Shown: positions 1 through 9,838, counted from the stretch's first letter. The stretch: DNA of 64,000 bases from Nanchangia anserum (GCF_015240065.1 NZ_CP060506.1:744001-808000), one strand, 5' to 3'. A program made the numbers and translations. Notes: a model not told the origin generated them from the letters alone.

Positions 1-2
1 AT

Positions 3-503
3 AACCAGGGCAGGCGCCAAACGTCATTCGCGGCCGTGGAAGTGATTCCCCTGATCGAACAGACCGACCACATCGACGTTCCCGAATCGGACCTCAAGAT
101 CGACGTTTTTCGCTCCTCGGGTCCCGGTGGCCAGTCGGTGAACACGACGGACTCCGCCGTGCGCATCACCCACCTGCCGACCGGCATCGTCGTGTCGATG
201 CAAAACGAGAAATCGCAGATCCAAAACCGCGCCGCGGCCATACGCGTTCTTCAGTCGCGACTGCTGCAGCGCCAGCGTGACGAGGAAGCGGCGAAGAAGA
301 AGCAGCTTGCTGGCGACGTCAAGGCCTCGTGGGGCGATCAGATGCGTTCCTACGTCCTGCATCCCTATCAGATGGTGAAAGATCTGCGGACCTCGCACGA
401 GGCTGGCAACCCCGACGCCGTCTTCGACGGCGATATCGACGCCTTCCTCGATGCCGGTATCAGGTGGCGGACGAACTCCCAGCAGCGCGACGAGGACGAC
501 TAG
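3..503 (+). CDS. prfB: Peptide chain release factor 2, C-terminal part
   Basis: This is the 3' end of the class I release factor that ends translation at UGA and UAA codons. The frame is already open at the window edge, so the start lies outside. The peptidyl-tRNA hydrolysis motif GGQ lies in [19 protein letters not shown], about 45 residues into the visible part, and the usual RF2 C-terminus follows. The acidic tail ends in DEDD. The gene lies just upstream of ftsE, as in most actinobacteria. About 165 residues are visible of a protein that is normally near 370. No programmed frameshift site can be assessed because the 5' half is missing. Confidence 0.97.
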   Translation, partial: NQGRRQTSFAAVEVIPLIEQTDHIDVPESDLKIDVFRSSGPGGQSVNTTDSAVRITHLPTGIVVSMQNEKSQIQNRAAAIRVLQSRLLQRQRDEEAAKKKQLAGDVKASWGDQMRSYVLHPYQMVKDLRTSHEAGNPDAVFDGDIDAFLDAGIRWRTNSQQRDEDD

Positions 504-520
504 GCGCCTCACCTCGGCGC

Positions 521-550
521 GTGCGGGCGTGTCTGACTGCGCCCACGCAC
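521..550 (+). terminator. Candidate hairpin after prfB
   Basis: An imperfect G/C-rich inverted repeat (gtgcgggcg paired with cgcccacgcac, with a small bulge) starts 18 bases after the prfB stop. No T-run follows, so it may be a weak terminator or an mRNA-stabilising stem. A TAGGGT hexamer at about 559-564 could be the -10 of an ftsE promoter. Confidence 0.35.
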
Positions 551-610
551 GTCGCCCCCTAGGGTGGACACGGCGCGGCAGTCTCCCTAACCCCTGCCCG
601 CCACACGCCT

Positions 611-1300
611 ATGATTGAGTTTGTCAACGTCACCAAGATCTACCAACGCGGTGCCAAGCCTGCGCTTGATCACGCGAATATCGGAATCGAGAAGGGCGAA
701 TTCGTCTTTCTCGTAGGTCCCTCAGGATCGGGAAAGTCGACGTTTTTGTCGCTCGTGTTGCGCGAGGAACGCGCGACCTCGGGCAAGGTCATGGTGCTGG
801 GACGCGACGTCACGCGGATGTCGCGGTGGAAGGTCCCGCAGCTGCGCCGCCAGATCGGGACAGTGTTTCAAGATTTCCGCCTCCTTGAGGGAAAGACGGT
901 TTTCGACAACGTCGCGTTGGCCCTCCAGGTGACGGGGCACTCGCGGTCCGACATTCGTTCCATGGTGCCGGAGGCGTTGTCGATGGTGGGACTTGACGGC
1001 AAAGAAAAGCGCATGCCGCACGAGCTTTCGGGCGGTGAACAGCAACGCGTCGCGATCGCTCGTGCGATGGTCAATCGCCCCCAGATCCTGCTGGCGGACG
1101 AGCCGACGGGTAACCTCGACCCCACGACGTCGTTGGGCATCATGAGTCTGCTCGACCACATCAACCGCACGGGGACGACCGTTGTCATGGCGACGCACGA
1201 CGACGAGATCGTCGACCAGATGCGGATGCGCGTCATTGAGTTGCGCGACGGCTCGGTCATCCGCGACCAAGACCGCGGTGTCTACGGCGGATTGCGCTAG
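611..1300 (+). CDS. ftsE: Cell division ABC transporter ATP-binding protein FtsE
   Basis: This is the cytoplasmic ATPase of the FtsEX complex, which couples ATP hydrolysis at the septum to activation of cell-wall hydrolases. Walker [10 protein letters not shown] lies at residues 36-44, the signature [14 protein letters not shown] near 138-151 and Walker [12 protein letters not shown] near 162-172. The H-loop is in MATHDDE. The length of 229 residues is normal for FtsE. It is followed 12 bases later by ftsX, so the two are co-transcribed. The start ATG has only a weak upstream ribosome binding site. Confidence 0.97.
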   Translation: MIEFVNVTKIYQRGAKPALDHANIGIEKGEFVFLVGPSGSGKSTFLSLVLREERATSGKVMVLGRDVTRMSRWKVPQLRRQIGTVFQDFRLLEGKTVFDNVALALQVTGHSRSDIRSMVPEALSMVGLDGKEKRMPHELSGGEQQRVAIARAMVNRPQILLADEPTGNLDPTTSLGIMSLLDHINRTGTTVVMATHDDEIVDQMRMRVIELRDGSVIRDQDRGVYGGLR

Positions 1301-1312
1301 GGGAGGAAGTTT

Positions 1313-2227
1313 ATGCGTTTGCGTTTTGTCCTCGGCCAGGTGGCGAAGGGAATGCGTCACAACCTGGCGATGACGATCTCCGTCATCCTCGTCACCTGCG
1401 TGTCCTTGCTGTTCGTTGGCACGGGTGTTCTCACCCAAATGCAGGTCGGCAAGATTCAGGATCAGTGGTACTCGCGCGTCGAGGTCTCCGTCTACATGTG
1501 CGTCGAGGGCGATCCGACGCCCGCCTGTGATTCACAGTCGGCGACATCGGAGCAAGTCACGGCCGTCGAGGAGCGCCTGAAGTCGCCGGAGCTGCGCGAG
1601 TTCGTCAAGAGCGTGACCCACGTGAGCAGCGCTGATGCGTATGCGCAGTTCCGCGAGCAAATCGGTGACACGACACTGGGACAGCTGACCACCGAAGACA
1701 TGCTGCCCGAGTCGTTCCGAGTGGCCATGAAGAACCCCAAGGACTACGACGTCATCTCGTCCGAGGTGTCGGGAATGCCCGGCGTGCAATCGGTCCAGGA
1801 TCAGCGTCAGGTCGTCGAGCCCCTTCTGCGCACACTGAATCGGGCGACGGTGATGGCTTGGGGACTCGCGGGCGTGATGATGATCGCGGCGCTGCTGCTC
1901 ATCACGACGACGATTCGCCTCTCGGCTCTATCGCGTAAGCGCGAAACGACGGTCATGCGCTACGTTGGTGCGTCGAACTTGTTCATTCAGCTGCCCTTCA
2001 TGATTGAGGGGGCGCTGGCCGCCCTCGTCGGTGCAGGGTTGGCGGTTGCTGGCTTGTGGGCCGGGCTGCACTTCGTCGTCGGGGGGTGGATTGCCCCCGC
2101 GATGCCCTACATCAACGTCGTCGGCGCGAGCGATCTCCTTATTGTCGGCCCCGTGCTCGTTGCCGCCGCGATCCTCGTGGCTCTCGTGGCGTCCATGGTG
2201 TCGCTGGCCAAATACACGAAGGCGTAA
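1313..2227 (+). CDS. ftsX: Cell division protein FtsX
   Basis: This is the membrane permease-like partner of FtsE. The 304 residues show a cytoplasmic N-terminus, a first membrane segment near 20-42, a large extracellular domain of about 130 residues, and three further membrane segments in the C-terminal half. The extracellular domain has two cysteines close together (YMCVEGDPTPACD), which could form a disulphide. In actinobacteria this domain binds and switches on a peptidoglycan hydrolase, and the next gene encodes a good candidate. The start is supported by GGAGGAAG just upstream. Confidence 0.96.
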   Translation: MRLRFVLGQVAKGMRHNLAMTISVILVTCVSLLFVGTGVLTQMQVGKIQDQWYSRVEVSVYMCVEGDPTPACDSQSATSEQVTAVEERLKSPELREFVKSVTHVSSADAYAQFREQIGDTTLGQLTTEDMLPESFRVAMKNPKDYDVISSEVSGMPGVQSVQDQRQVVEPLLRTLNRATVMAWGLAGVMMIAALLLITTTIRLSALSRKRETTVMRYVGASNLFIQLPFMIEGALAALVGAGLAVAGLWAGLHFVVGGWIAPAMPYINVVGASDLLIVGPVLVAAAILVALVASMVSLAKYTKA

Positions 2228-2236
2228 GGAGGTTCC

Positions 2237-3562
2237 ATGCGTCGCAGGATGTTCATTCGCTCGGGTGTCACGCTCGGCCTGGTGCTGTCGTTGAGCGGGG
2301 CGTCGTGGTTGTGTAGCTCCGGGGCCCTCGCCGATGCGCGCGACGACCAGGTCGCGCGCGAACAGCGCGCGGCATCCGAGGCAGATAAGGCGCGCTCGGA
2401 GCTGGAGGGCATTAACTCTGATCTGGCTGAGGCCGTCTTGCGTGTCTCCGAGTTGTCCGATCAGCTTGACGCGGCGCAGGTGGCCCAGAGCGAGGCAGAA
2501 GCGCAGCTGGCGGCCGCTCAGCGCACCCATCAGGCGACGCTCGATCAACTTCACGTTGCCCAGGCCAACCTGGATGCGGCACAGGAGGCGATCGCCGCCG
2601 ACGAGCAGCAGAGTGCCCATGAGCGCGAGGCGATCAGCACGCTGGCGCGCACGGAGTACCTCTCGCGCGGTGAACGCGGTCCCCTGACCCTGCTGCTCGA
2701 GTCCAAAACAACGGCCGATTTCGCCGCCACCGCCCAGGCTGCCGGGATGGCTGCCAATGTCCATGCCCGCGAGATGAACGCCGCCGAGCGACGTCTATCC
2801 CGTGCACGCGCTCAGCGGGCGCGCCAGAGCGCGCTCACCGATCAGATCCAGGATCTGGAAGCGACGGCGAAGACTCAGGTCGCCGCCGCGGATGAGGCAC
2901 GTGAAAAAGCCGAGCAGGCGACACAGCGCGTGGCCGACCTCAAGACGTCGGCGCAGGCGGCTCAGGCCGATCTCGAAACGAAGAAGGCGTCGCTGCAAGA
3001 CGACCTTGCACGTGCCGAAGCCGAGGCCGAGCAGGCGAAGGCCGAGATCGCCAAGATCGACGAAGAGAACCGTCGCCAGGCTGAGGCCGCCGCGCAATTG
3101 GCAGCCCAGCAACAGGCGCAGCCGGCCAACCCGACACCCGGCACCACGACGACGCATGGCTCATCGATATTCGCTTCGCCACTACACCACGCCCTTGTGA
3201 TCACGTCTCCATATGGCTATCGCATCCACCCGCTCCTGGGATATCGCAAGCTCCACATGGGCGTCGATCTGGCCTCGGCGTGCGGCGAACAACAATTCGC
3301 TTCGGCTGCCGGGCGTGTCGTGTCGACCCGCTACGAGGGCGCTGGCGGCAACACTGTGACGATCAACCACGGCCTCATCGACGGGATCTCGTGGGTGACG
3401 ACGTATCGGCACATGTCGGCATTTGCCGTGAGCCCGGGCCAGACCGTCAGCCAGGGACAGCTCATCGGTTACACGGGCGCGACCGGCGGCGTCACGGGAT
3501 GCCACGTGCACTTCGAGATCTGGAAGAACGGGTCGACCATCGACCCCATGGGAATGCTCTAG
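2237..3562 (+). CDS. Secreted coiled-coil M23 peptidase (EnvC/NlpD-type murein hydrolase)
   Basis: This is probably a cell-wall endopeptidase or hydrolase activator that works with FtsEX. The protein begins with an Arg-rich signal peptide cleaved near residue 33 (GALADA). Residues about 35-290 are Ala/Glu/Gln-rich and form a long coiled coil. A short Thr/Pro linker leads to a LytM/M23 domain from about 310 to 441. The zinc ligands are intact: His340 and Asp344 in HMGVD, and His423 and His425 in HVHFE. An intact site points to an active enzyme rather than a degenerate activator of the EnvC kind. AAGGAGG precedes the ATG. The gene is 9 bases after ftsX. Confidence 0.92.
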   Translation: MRRRMFIRSGVTLGLVLSLSGASWLCSSGALADARDDQVAREQRAASEADKARSELEGINSDLAEAVLRVSELSDQLDAAQVAQSEAEAQLAAAQRTHQATLDQLHVAQANLDAAQEAIAADEQQSAHEREAISTLARTEYLSRGERGPLTLLLESKTTADFAATAQAAGMAANVHAREMNAAERRLSRARAQRARQSALTDQIQDLEATAKTQVAAADEAREKAEQATQRVADLKTSAQAAQADLETKKASLQDDLARAEAEAEQAKAEIAKIDEENRRQAEAAAQLAAQQQAQPANPTPGTTTTHGSSIFASPLHHALVITSPYGYRIHPLLGYRKLHMGVDLASACGEQQFASAAGRVVSTRYEGAGGNTVTINHGLIDGISWVTTYRHMSAFAVSPGQTVSQGQLIGYTGATGGVTGCHVHFEIWKNGSTIDPMGML

Positions 3563-3570
3563 GACGGATC

Positions 3571-4086
3571 ATGCCCAAATCCTGGAAGAAGCCGAAGCCC
3601 ACCGAAGGCGAGAAGGCAAAAGCCCGCTCGGATGCCAAGAAGGTCATCGCGACTAATCGACGCGCCCGCCACGACTACTTCATCGAAGACACCATCGAGG
3701 CCGGACTCGCCCTCATGGGAACCGAGGTGAAGGCGCTGCGGATGGGGCGGGCCTCGATTGGCGAGGCCTGGGTGGATTTCGACGGCGGTGAGGCGTGGCT
3801 CCAGCACGCTCACATCCCCGAGTACCTCAACGGCTCGTGGACGAATCATTCTCCCACGCGCAAACGCAAACTGTTGCTGCACCGGGCAGAATGCATCAAG
3901 CTCGTGCAGCGTTCGCAGGCGAAGGGATACACCGTCGTCCCGCTCGAGCTCTACTTCATTCGCGGCTATGTCAAGGTGACGATTGCGCTGGCGCGCGGGA
4001 AACAGGACTGGGACAAGCGCCAGGCTCTGCGCGAGGCGCAGGACAAGCGCGAAGCCGAGCGGGCGATGCGCGAATACAACCGATAG
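3571..4086 (+). CDS. smpB: SsrA (tmRNA)-binding protein SmpB
   Basis: SmpB binds tmRNA and brings it to stalled ribosomes for trans-translation. The 171-residue protein has the family core: NRRARHDYFIEDTIEAGL, then GTEVKALR, the AWLQHAHIPEY segment and a basic C-terminal tail with alternating Lys, Arg and Glu. The open frame extends far upstream, but the ATG at 3571 is the natural start because it follows the M23 stop by 8 bases and gives the normal length. Some bacteria carry ssrA next to smpB, but no tmRNA-like sequence is seen here before the terminator hairpin. Confidence 0.97.
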   Translation: MPKSWKKPKPTEGEKAKARSDAKKVIATNRRARHDYFIEDTIEAGLALMGTEVKALRMGRASIGEAWVDFDGGEAWLQHAHIPEYLNGSWTNHSPTRKRKLLLHRAECIKLVQRSQAKGYTVVPLELYFIRGYVKVTIALARGKQDWDKRQALREAQDKREAERAMREYNR

Positions 4087-4116
4087 CGAGGCCTATGCGC
4101 GGGAACTGTGGCTCGC

Positions 4117-4168
4117 ACGACGTGGCGGGTGTGACCGGAGCTCTGTCCGGCCACACCCGCCACGTCGT
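4117..4168. terminator. Bidirectional terminator between smpB and glpC
   Basis: A perfect 17-bp inverted repeat (4117-4133 with 4152-4168) encloses a loop that can itself pair (ccgga with tccgg). It lies between two convergent genes, smpB on plus and glpC on minus. There is no clear T-run on either side. It is one of the longest perfect stems in the window. Confidence 0.75.
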
Positions 4169-4180
4169 TAACGGTGCGAA

Positions 4181-5475
4181 TTAGCTGATGACGTTTCTGT
4201 CGAAGAGGTCGTCGGACAGCCCGAATGCGTGGTGGAGCACCTGGGAGGGATGAACGGCTTTGGCTCCCGAGCCCTTGCGGATGTGCCAGCGGCACGGTTC
4301 CGCCTCACACACGGCGATGGCAGGATTCTCGTCCTGAATAAAGTCGAACAGCGGCTTGCCCATGGCCTGGGCAATGTCGTATTTCTCCTTCTTCAGTCCG
4401 TACGTGCCCGCCATGCCGCAGCAGGCACGCCCTGATTCCTTAACGGTGACCCCGGGGATCGCCTCCATGACGCGGATTGCCGGCTGGCCGATGTATTGAC
4501 TCTTGACCTGACATGACTGGTGGTAGGGCAACACGGTGTCGGGCATGGGACGCAGCAGCTCGGTGGGGAAGTCACCCGAGTCGAGCAGTTCGGCGACGAA
4601 CTCGGTGAACTCCCGCATGCGGGAACTGACGTTGACCAACCGCTCGTCGGTGATACCCATGACTTCGCGCGCTTCGTGCTTCATCATTCCCGCGCACGAG
4701 CCGGCCACACCGACGATGGGGATCTCGTCGCCGTCCTCGCCCAGCTGAGCGCCTGCCGCGATGAGCTGATCGCACAGCTGGAGCGTTTGCTTTGCCGCCG
4801 ACTCAAACAGGCCATTCGACTTCGCCGCCTGACCGCAGCAGCCCTGCTTCGGCACGGTCACGGTATAGCCGAGGAACTCGAGGACTTCGATCGCCTTCTT
4901 TGAGGCATCGACCTCGAAATTTGAGCCCGCGCACCCGTGGAAGAAAATAACGGGCCCGCGCGAACCGGCGGCAGGAGCGACCGGCTCATCGCGTCGGCGC
5001 AGCCATCCGCGCAAGGACTGCGTGGGTGCGTGGGGCATCGGGGCATCCCTGTGAATGCCGACCGTCTTCTCGATGGCCACGCGCAGCGGCTTGACCTGCA
5101 AAGCCGCGTTCGCGACCGGCGCGACCGGATGCATCGCTGCGCCCATGAGCTGGGTGTTGGAGATGAGGCGGTCACGCAGCGGCATGTGATCGGCCTTGGC
5201 GACGGCGATCGCCTGCGTGTTCAGCTCGGCGATCTTGACCCCTTGCGGGCACACGAGCGTGCACGTCCCGCACATGGAGCACAGGTCGACGCTGGCGTCC
5301 CCGAGGCACCATTGCGGAAGCGCTCGGCCTGGGGGCCGACGTATTTGGGGCCGGGGAACAGGGGAGTAGCCTCGAGAACCGGACACTGCGTCTCGCAGAT
5401 CGTGCACTTGACGCAGCAGTCGAGGCTTGCCCGCGAGAGCGTATGGCCAGCGAATTCGAGAGCGTTCTCGCTCAT
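4181..5475 (-). CDS. glpC: Anaerobic glycerol-3-phosphate dehydrogenase subunit C (apparent frameshift)
   Basis: GlpC is the iron-sulphur, membrane-linked subunit that passes electrons from GlpAB to menaquinone. The N-terminus has one [4Fe-4S] motif, CCVKCTICETQCP, and a second, CSMCGTCTLVCP, follows. Two CCG domains come after, seen in FHGCAGSNFEVDASKK, GCCGQAA and GRACCGMAGTYG. The reading frame changes once in a C run near 5299-5302: the first 56 residues are in one frame and the rest in another. One missing base would restore a protein of about 430 residues. The ATG at 5475 overlaps the glpB stop as ATGA. Confidence 0.9.
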
Positions 5476-6717
5476 TGGTCCTCCTTCATCGAGCTAGCGG
5501 TGGCGACCGCGGCGACAGCAGACGCGAGGGCAATCCCCTCGCCAGACTTCTCGTCCCACCGAGACGATCCCGCGAGCAGCGATCCGGCGACGCAGAGATT
5601 CTCGTAGACGACGTGGCCGTCCTCGGTGCACGCTCGCATGTCCGAGCCGGTGCGGACACCGACGCTAAACAGAGGCTGTTCCTCACCCCAATAGTCCCCG
5701 TGAACGAGGGCGCCGTCGGGGGTGATGAGAGGGAGGCCGAAGATCGACTCCCGAACTCGGCCATGTGAGGTCACCTCGAGCGCGCCCGATTCAAATCCAC
5801 CGCCCGCATAGATGATGACGTCGGCGGGATAATCGACGTCGCGACCAGCCGCGTGGGTGCGGATCGAACTCACGCGAGAATCGGCGGCGTCGAAGCCGAT
5901 AACTTTCGCACCCTGGACGAGGCGGATCCGACGCCGAGTGCACAGAGCGCGAAGAGCCTCGTTGAGCCGCATTCCGGGGATCGAGGGAGGCAGGCCGGGG
6001 ATCTCGAACACCTCGCGCCCGACAAGCTCGCGCAGGCGCTCATGGACGTTTCGGCGTCTTCAGACCGAGCACAGCCGGCAGGCCGATGGGCCCGGCGCCG
6101 GGAATCTTGGCGAGCGCCCAGGCAAGACGGCGCACACACCTCGTCCCGATCGAGCGCACGAGCGAAGGTCACCGCGGACGAGTCGCACTCGCCGTCGCGG
6201 ACCTCGAAATCGATCCAGCAGGCTCTTGCGCTCACGCGTCCGCCGTCGGGGGTCATCTGGCGTTCGAGGTTGCCGGCGATGAGCTCGGGGTAGAAATCCT
6301 TATATTGCCTGATACCGACAATGCTCAGGTCAAGGCCATCGCGCAGAATGCCGCTGGCCATCGACGGCTGGTAGAGGGCAGTCGGGCGCATCGCGCCGAC
6401 GACGCTCGGCAATGCGACGTTATGCTCGCCATCGCCGTGGAGCAGATCCGGCAGCGTCCGCTGAATCCAGTCGATTCCCTCGGCCAGCGCCGCGGTTCCC
6501 GTGACCGCATAGGGTGTGGGGTCCTGGCGGGTCCCGGCTGCCTCGAGAGGATTGTCGACCCGCTCGGGCGCGTATCCGAGGACGTCAATGGTGCCTGCGA
6601 GAGCTGGAGCCCTCCCAGACCCATCGTGACGATCGTCGTGTCGAAACCGGCCTCGTCGAGGCGCAGCGCGGCCGTCAGGCCGGCGAGTCCCGAACCGATG
6701 ACTATTGCCGTGCTCAT
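5472..6717 (-). CDS. glpB: Anaerobic glycerol-3-phosphate dehydrogenase subunit B (three apparent frameshifts)
   Basis: GlpB is the FAD-containing membrane-anchoring subunit of the GlpABC complex. The N-terminus MSTAIVIGSGLAGLTAALRL is an FAD-binding Rossmann motif. Homology then continues in other frames: AGTIDVLGYAPERVDNP, then RLAWALAKIPGAGPIGLPAV, then HERLRELVGREVFEIPG and on to the stop. The shifts lie near 6600, 6130 and 6045. Joined, the pieces give about 415 residues, the usual GlpB length, in the right order with nothing missing. The start overlaps the glpA stop by ATGA. Confidence 0.85.
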
Positions 6718-8339
6718 TTGATGTCCTCCCTGCCATCCATGGCGTCCGTGTCGGACAAGTCGGGAATTGCCGGTCCCGTATCGGTGGGGTTCGGCAGATG
6801 CTCAATGTCGAAGATTCCGTGGAAAATCCAGTTATCCAGTGCGGTCTGGCGGACCTGCTGGCCGTAGAGGATGGGCCACAGGCCGATCCACCGGTTCTTC
6901 AGGAACAGCCGCAACAGCCGGGTGGCCTCCTCGGCAGTCATCTTGTGGCAGGTTGTCGTCAGCCCGGCGGCGCGCATCGAGCAGAATCCGCCCTGACACG
7001 GCCCCATTCCCAGCCGCAATTGGCGGCGCAGGTCGTCAAGCTGGAAATCGTCTTCGCTGGCCATGAGATCGACGAACATCGACTTCGTCATGAGTTCGCA
7101 TTCGCAAATGACCGGATCGTCCAGGCGATCCTTCTCGCGTTCACCCAGGCGATGAGTGACGAGATAGTTGTGACCGGCTGTCGACTTCGGCACCTCTTCG
7201 TCAGCTGTGCGGCACGGGTTCGACGTGCCGAGCTGGCGTTCCATCTCGTCGACGGCGTTCTTGGCCATGAGCCGATACGTCGTCAGCTTGCCGCCCGAGA
7301 TCGTGATCATTCCCCGCAGGCCGTCCCGATCGGCGTGATCGAGGATCGACATTCCACGCGACATGTGGCGGGTGTCGCCTGCGGCGACGCGCCTGTCCTT
7401 GACGAGCGGGCGAGCCCCCGCCCACGCGTGGACAGCGCGCTGCTTGCGGAAACCGGGAATGAGCGCCTCGCCCGCATCCAGCATCTGCTGGACCTCGTCG
7501 TAGGGAATGGCCAGCCGGTCGGCGTCCTCGACCTTCTTGTCGGTTGTCCCGATGATCGACACCGTGTGAACGGGCACGAGGATGTCTCCGTCGGCCGGGT
7601 AGATGCATCGGTTGATCACCCGGTTGACCAGGCGGTGATTCATCGCGATCATGATCCCGCGCCCGGCGACGACCTCGACGTCGTGACACCCGGCCATTTC
7701 GGCGACGTGACCGGACCACGGACCGGCGGCGTTGAGGACGAATCGGGTATCGATCCGGATCTCCTCGCCGTTGCGGTCCTCACAGATGACCGCGCGCACA
7801 TTGTCATCGTGCGTAACGATGTCGGTAACCCGGGTATAGGTGAGGATCTCGGCGCCGTATTCCTGTGCCGAATGAGCGGCGCCCCACATCATCTGCCAGC
7901 CGTCAACAGTGCCGTCGTGGACGGTGAAGGCGCGGGTGATGCCGGGATTGAGCCGGGGTTCGAGGGCAAGCGCGCGGTCGAGGGAGATCTCCTCAGCGGG
8001 AACGCGCGCCTTGACGGCTCCCGCGGCGAACTTGTCGGCAAAATCAAGGGGATCGCCCGGGGTGCAGACGAACATCCCTCCGGTTTCTTCCACGGCATCC
8101 GCGTGAATACGCGCGACGATGTCGCGTTCTTCGGCGCATTCCGTGGCTGAGCGCGGGTCCGAGACGACGTAGCGTCCGCCCGAATGCAGAAGACCGTGGT
8201 AACGCCCCGATGTGCCCTGGCCGATATCGGCGCGATCAACCATGATCACCGAGTATCCACGCATGGCGGCATCTCTGGCACATCCTGTTCCGGTTGCTCC
8301 GCCGCCGATGACGACGACGTCAGCTTCCCTTCTGTCCAT
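6714..8339 (-). CDS. glpA: Anaerobic glycerol-3-phosphate dehydrogenase subunit A
   Basis: GlpA is the catalytic flavoprotein that oxidises sn-glycerol 3-phosphate to dihydroxyacetone phosphate. FAD-binding VVVIGGGATGTGCARDAA lies at residues 9-26, and the FAD-dependent oxidoreductase fold continues to about 370. A C-terminal BFD-type [2Fe-2S] domain carries CECE and GPCQGGFC, which separates GlpA from aerobic GlpD. The 541 residues are intact. It is the first gene of glpABC. The ribosome binding site is weak (AAGGGGG). The complex feeds glycerol and phospholipid-derived G3P into glycolysis under low oxygen. Confidence 0.95.
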   Translation of the reverse strand: MDRREADVVVIGGGATGTGCARDAAMRGYSVIMVDRADIGQGTSGRYHGLLHSGGRYVVSDPRSATECAEERDIVARIHADAVEETGGMFVCTPGDPLDFADKFAAGAVKARVPAEEISLDRALALEPRLNPGITRAFTVHDGTVDGWQMMWGAAHSAQEYGAEILTYTRVTDIVTHDDNVRAVICEDRNGEEIRIDTRFVLNAAGPWSGHVAEMAGCHDVEVVAGRGIMIAMNHRLVNRVINRCIYPADGDILVPVHTVSIIGTTDKKVEDADRLAIPYDEVQQMLDAGEALIPGFRKQRAVHAWAGARPLVKDRRVAAGDTRHMSRGMSILDHADRDGLRGMITISGGKLTTYRLMAKNAVDEMERQLGTSNPCRTADEEVPKSTAGHNYLVTHRLGEREKDRLDDPVICECELMTKSMFVDLMASEDDFQLDDLRRQLRLGMGPCQGGFCSMRAAGLTTTCHKMTAEEATRLLRLFLKNRWIGLWPILYGQQVRQTALDNWIFHGIFDIEHLPNPTDTGPAIPDLSDTDAMDGREDIK

Positions 8340-8565
8340 GGTCTCGAGGCACCCCCTTGGGCTCAGCAGGTAGTCAACGAACAGTGTGCGTGCGCCCTAG
8401 CACGCGTCTGCTCACCTCTAGGTTAGGCGCCGATCGTGGCGGTTACGGCAAAAAACCGCCTCGCTGGACCAACGTGCGTGCCCGAAATGACGCAGTTGCA
8501 CCGTTGCGCGCAAGCTTAGGGCGTCCTACGTTCGTGCATGCTCGACGTGGAACGCCTGCGGGATT
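8340..8565. other. Intergenic region between ROK regulator and glpA
   Basis: These 226 bases lie between two minus-strand genes, so they should hold the end of the ROK transcript and the glpABC promoter. A 7-bp perfect hairpin (8438-8444 with 8454-8460) encloses an A-run. Reading minus, a TAACCT hexamer near 8420-8425 could be a -10 box. I could not identify an operator with confidence. Confidence 0.35.
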
Positions 8566-9759
8566 TTACCCGTCGAGCGTATCGATGAGCCAGGCGCGAA
8601 TAGCGGTGGCGGCGGCGCCCCGGGCCCAGAAATCGAAGGTGTCAGGTCGCATAGTCAGCTCGATACCCGTGTTGACGGGATCGCGCAGATCGCTCAAGGC
8701 GGCGTCAATGTCACCTAATCCCCAGGTCAGGATGCCGGCGAGTTCGCCGGTGAGCGAGAGTGCCTCGGCCACGGTGACATCGACGATGATGGCCAGCAGT
8801 CGGGCAAGGTAGACGAAGGCGTTGTCGAGAACCTCCCGCGCCCCAGAGATGTCGGCGTCGAGGCAGCTCTTCAACCAGGCCACCTGAGGGTCGGCGGTGA
8901 TGCCAGGCACTGAGGAGGCGACGCGAGGGCGCAGGTCAGGCAGCTGCGAGGCCGGACACGCCTCGCGAACGGCCTCGACGAGAGCGCCCAGATTGAGCAC
9001 GGCAGCGGCACAGCCGCGATGCCCGAGCCAACACGTACGCGGCGAGTCGGCGGCTAGCGGAAGGTGCCCGATGAAACCGAGTTGAGTCTCGCGCCGATGA
9101 AGGATGCGTCCGTGGTGAATAACGACGTGCCCGACACCGGCGCCGAGCGTGATCGACGAGAAATTGTCGAAGCTGCGTCCGAGTCCAAACCACTGTTCCC
9201 AGCGGCCGATCGCTTCGACGTCATTGACGAAGGTTACCGGTGCCAGGCACCCGGCCTCACGAAGGAGGCGGCCGGCGTCAGTGTTTCCCCACCCCAGGTA
9301 GCCGGCCTCGATGACGCGCCCGTCGGCATAGACGCGACCACCGATCGAGATGCCCACGTGGTCGGGCGTGTGTGGGCTGACCCGTTCAATGGCGCGTGCG
9401 GTCTGCGCCATGACCGCCTCGGGCGAGCGGTCTCTCAGAGCACATTCGTATTGGTCTTCCTGGTGGCACGTCAGCGACGTGCGCACCGCGTACACGTGGT
9501 CGCCCGTGAGTTTGACGCCGACGAACGTTCGCGGCGAGGGGGAGGGGATGAGGACGTGGGTCGGGCGTCCGGTGGCGTGCGGGTTGGGTTCGGGGGATCC
9601 CTCAACGACGATGTCGCGTGTTAGGAGTAGGCGTTGGATTCGGGTCATCGACGGAGCCGACAGTTGCAGGCGCCGCGAGAGATCGGTGCGGGTTAGGGGA
9701 CCGCGGGCGATGACTTCGGCTGCAAACGCGCACGTCGAGTCATCGAGCAGGCGGGACAT
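8566..9759 (-). CDS. ROK-family transcriptional regulator
   Basis: This is probably the sugar-responsive repressor of the divergent alpha-galactosidase and ABC importer. Residues about 15-60 form a MarR-like winged helix (GPLTRTDLSRRLQLSAPSM). A ROK sugar-kinase-like domain follows, with NDVEAIGRWEQW and TLGAGVGHVVIHHG. The ROK zinc motif is altered: the usual CxCGxxGC reads CWLGHRGC here, so one ligand is missing. No separate kinase activity is suggested. AAGGAG precedes the start. Divergence from 9877 with 117 bases between suggests control of its neighbour. Confidence 0.88.
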   Translation of the reverse strand: MSRLLDDSTCAFAAEVIARGPLTRTDLSRRLQLSAPSMTRIQRLLLTRDIVVEGSPEPNPHATGRPTHVLIPSPSPRTFVGVKLTGDHVYAVRTSLTCHQEDQYECALRDRSPEAVMAQTARAIERVSPHTPDHVGISIGGRVYADGRVIEAGYLGWGNTDAGRLLREAGCLAPVTFVNDVEAIGRWEQWFGLGRSFDNFSSITLGAGVGHVVIHHGRILHRRETQLGFIGHLPLAADSPRTCWLGHRGCAAAVLNLGALVEAVREACPASQLPDLRPRVASSVPGITADPQVAWLKSCLDADISGAREVLDNAFVYLARLLAIIVDVTVAEALSLTGELAGILTWGLGDIDAALSDLRDPVNTGIELTMRPDTFDFWARGAAATAIRAWLIDTLDG

Positions 9760-9824
9760 GGAGGAACTCCTTCATCTTGTGCGCGGCGTCACATTTCCCT
9801 TAGTGTACATCGTGACCGCTACGG

Positions 9825-9838
9825 GTTAATTTAGTAAC
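9825..9838. promoter_or_regulatory. Candidate ROK operator
   Basis: The sequence gttaatttagtaac has palindromic ends (GTTA and TAAC) and a partly symmetric centre, GTTAnTnnAnTAAC. AT-rich palindromes of this kind are typical ROK regulator sites. It lies 38 bases before the alpha-galactosidase start, where it would overlap or follow that gene's promoter. The assignment to the divergent regulator is an inference. Confidence 0.4.

Noticed and set aside
4087-4180. ssrA (tmRNA) next to smpB
   Set aside because: Only about 90 bases separate smpB from glpC and they are taken up by a 17-bp hairpin. No tRNA-like ends or tag peptide frame is present.
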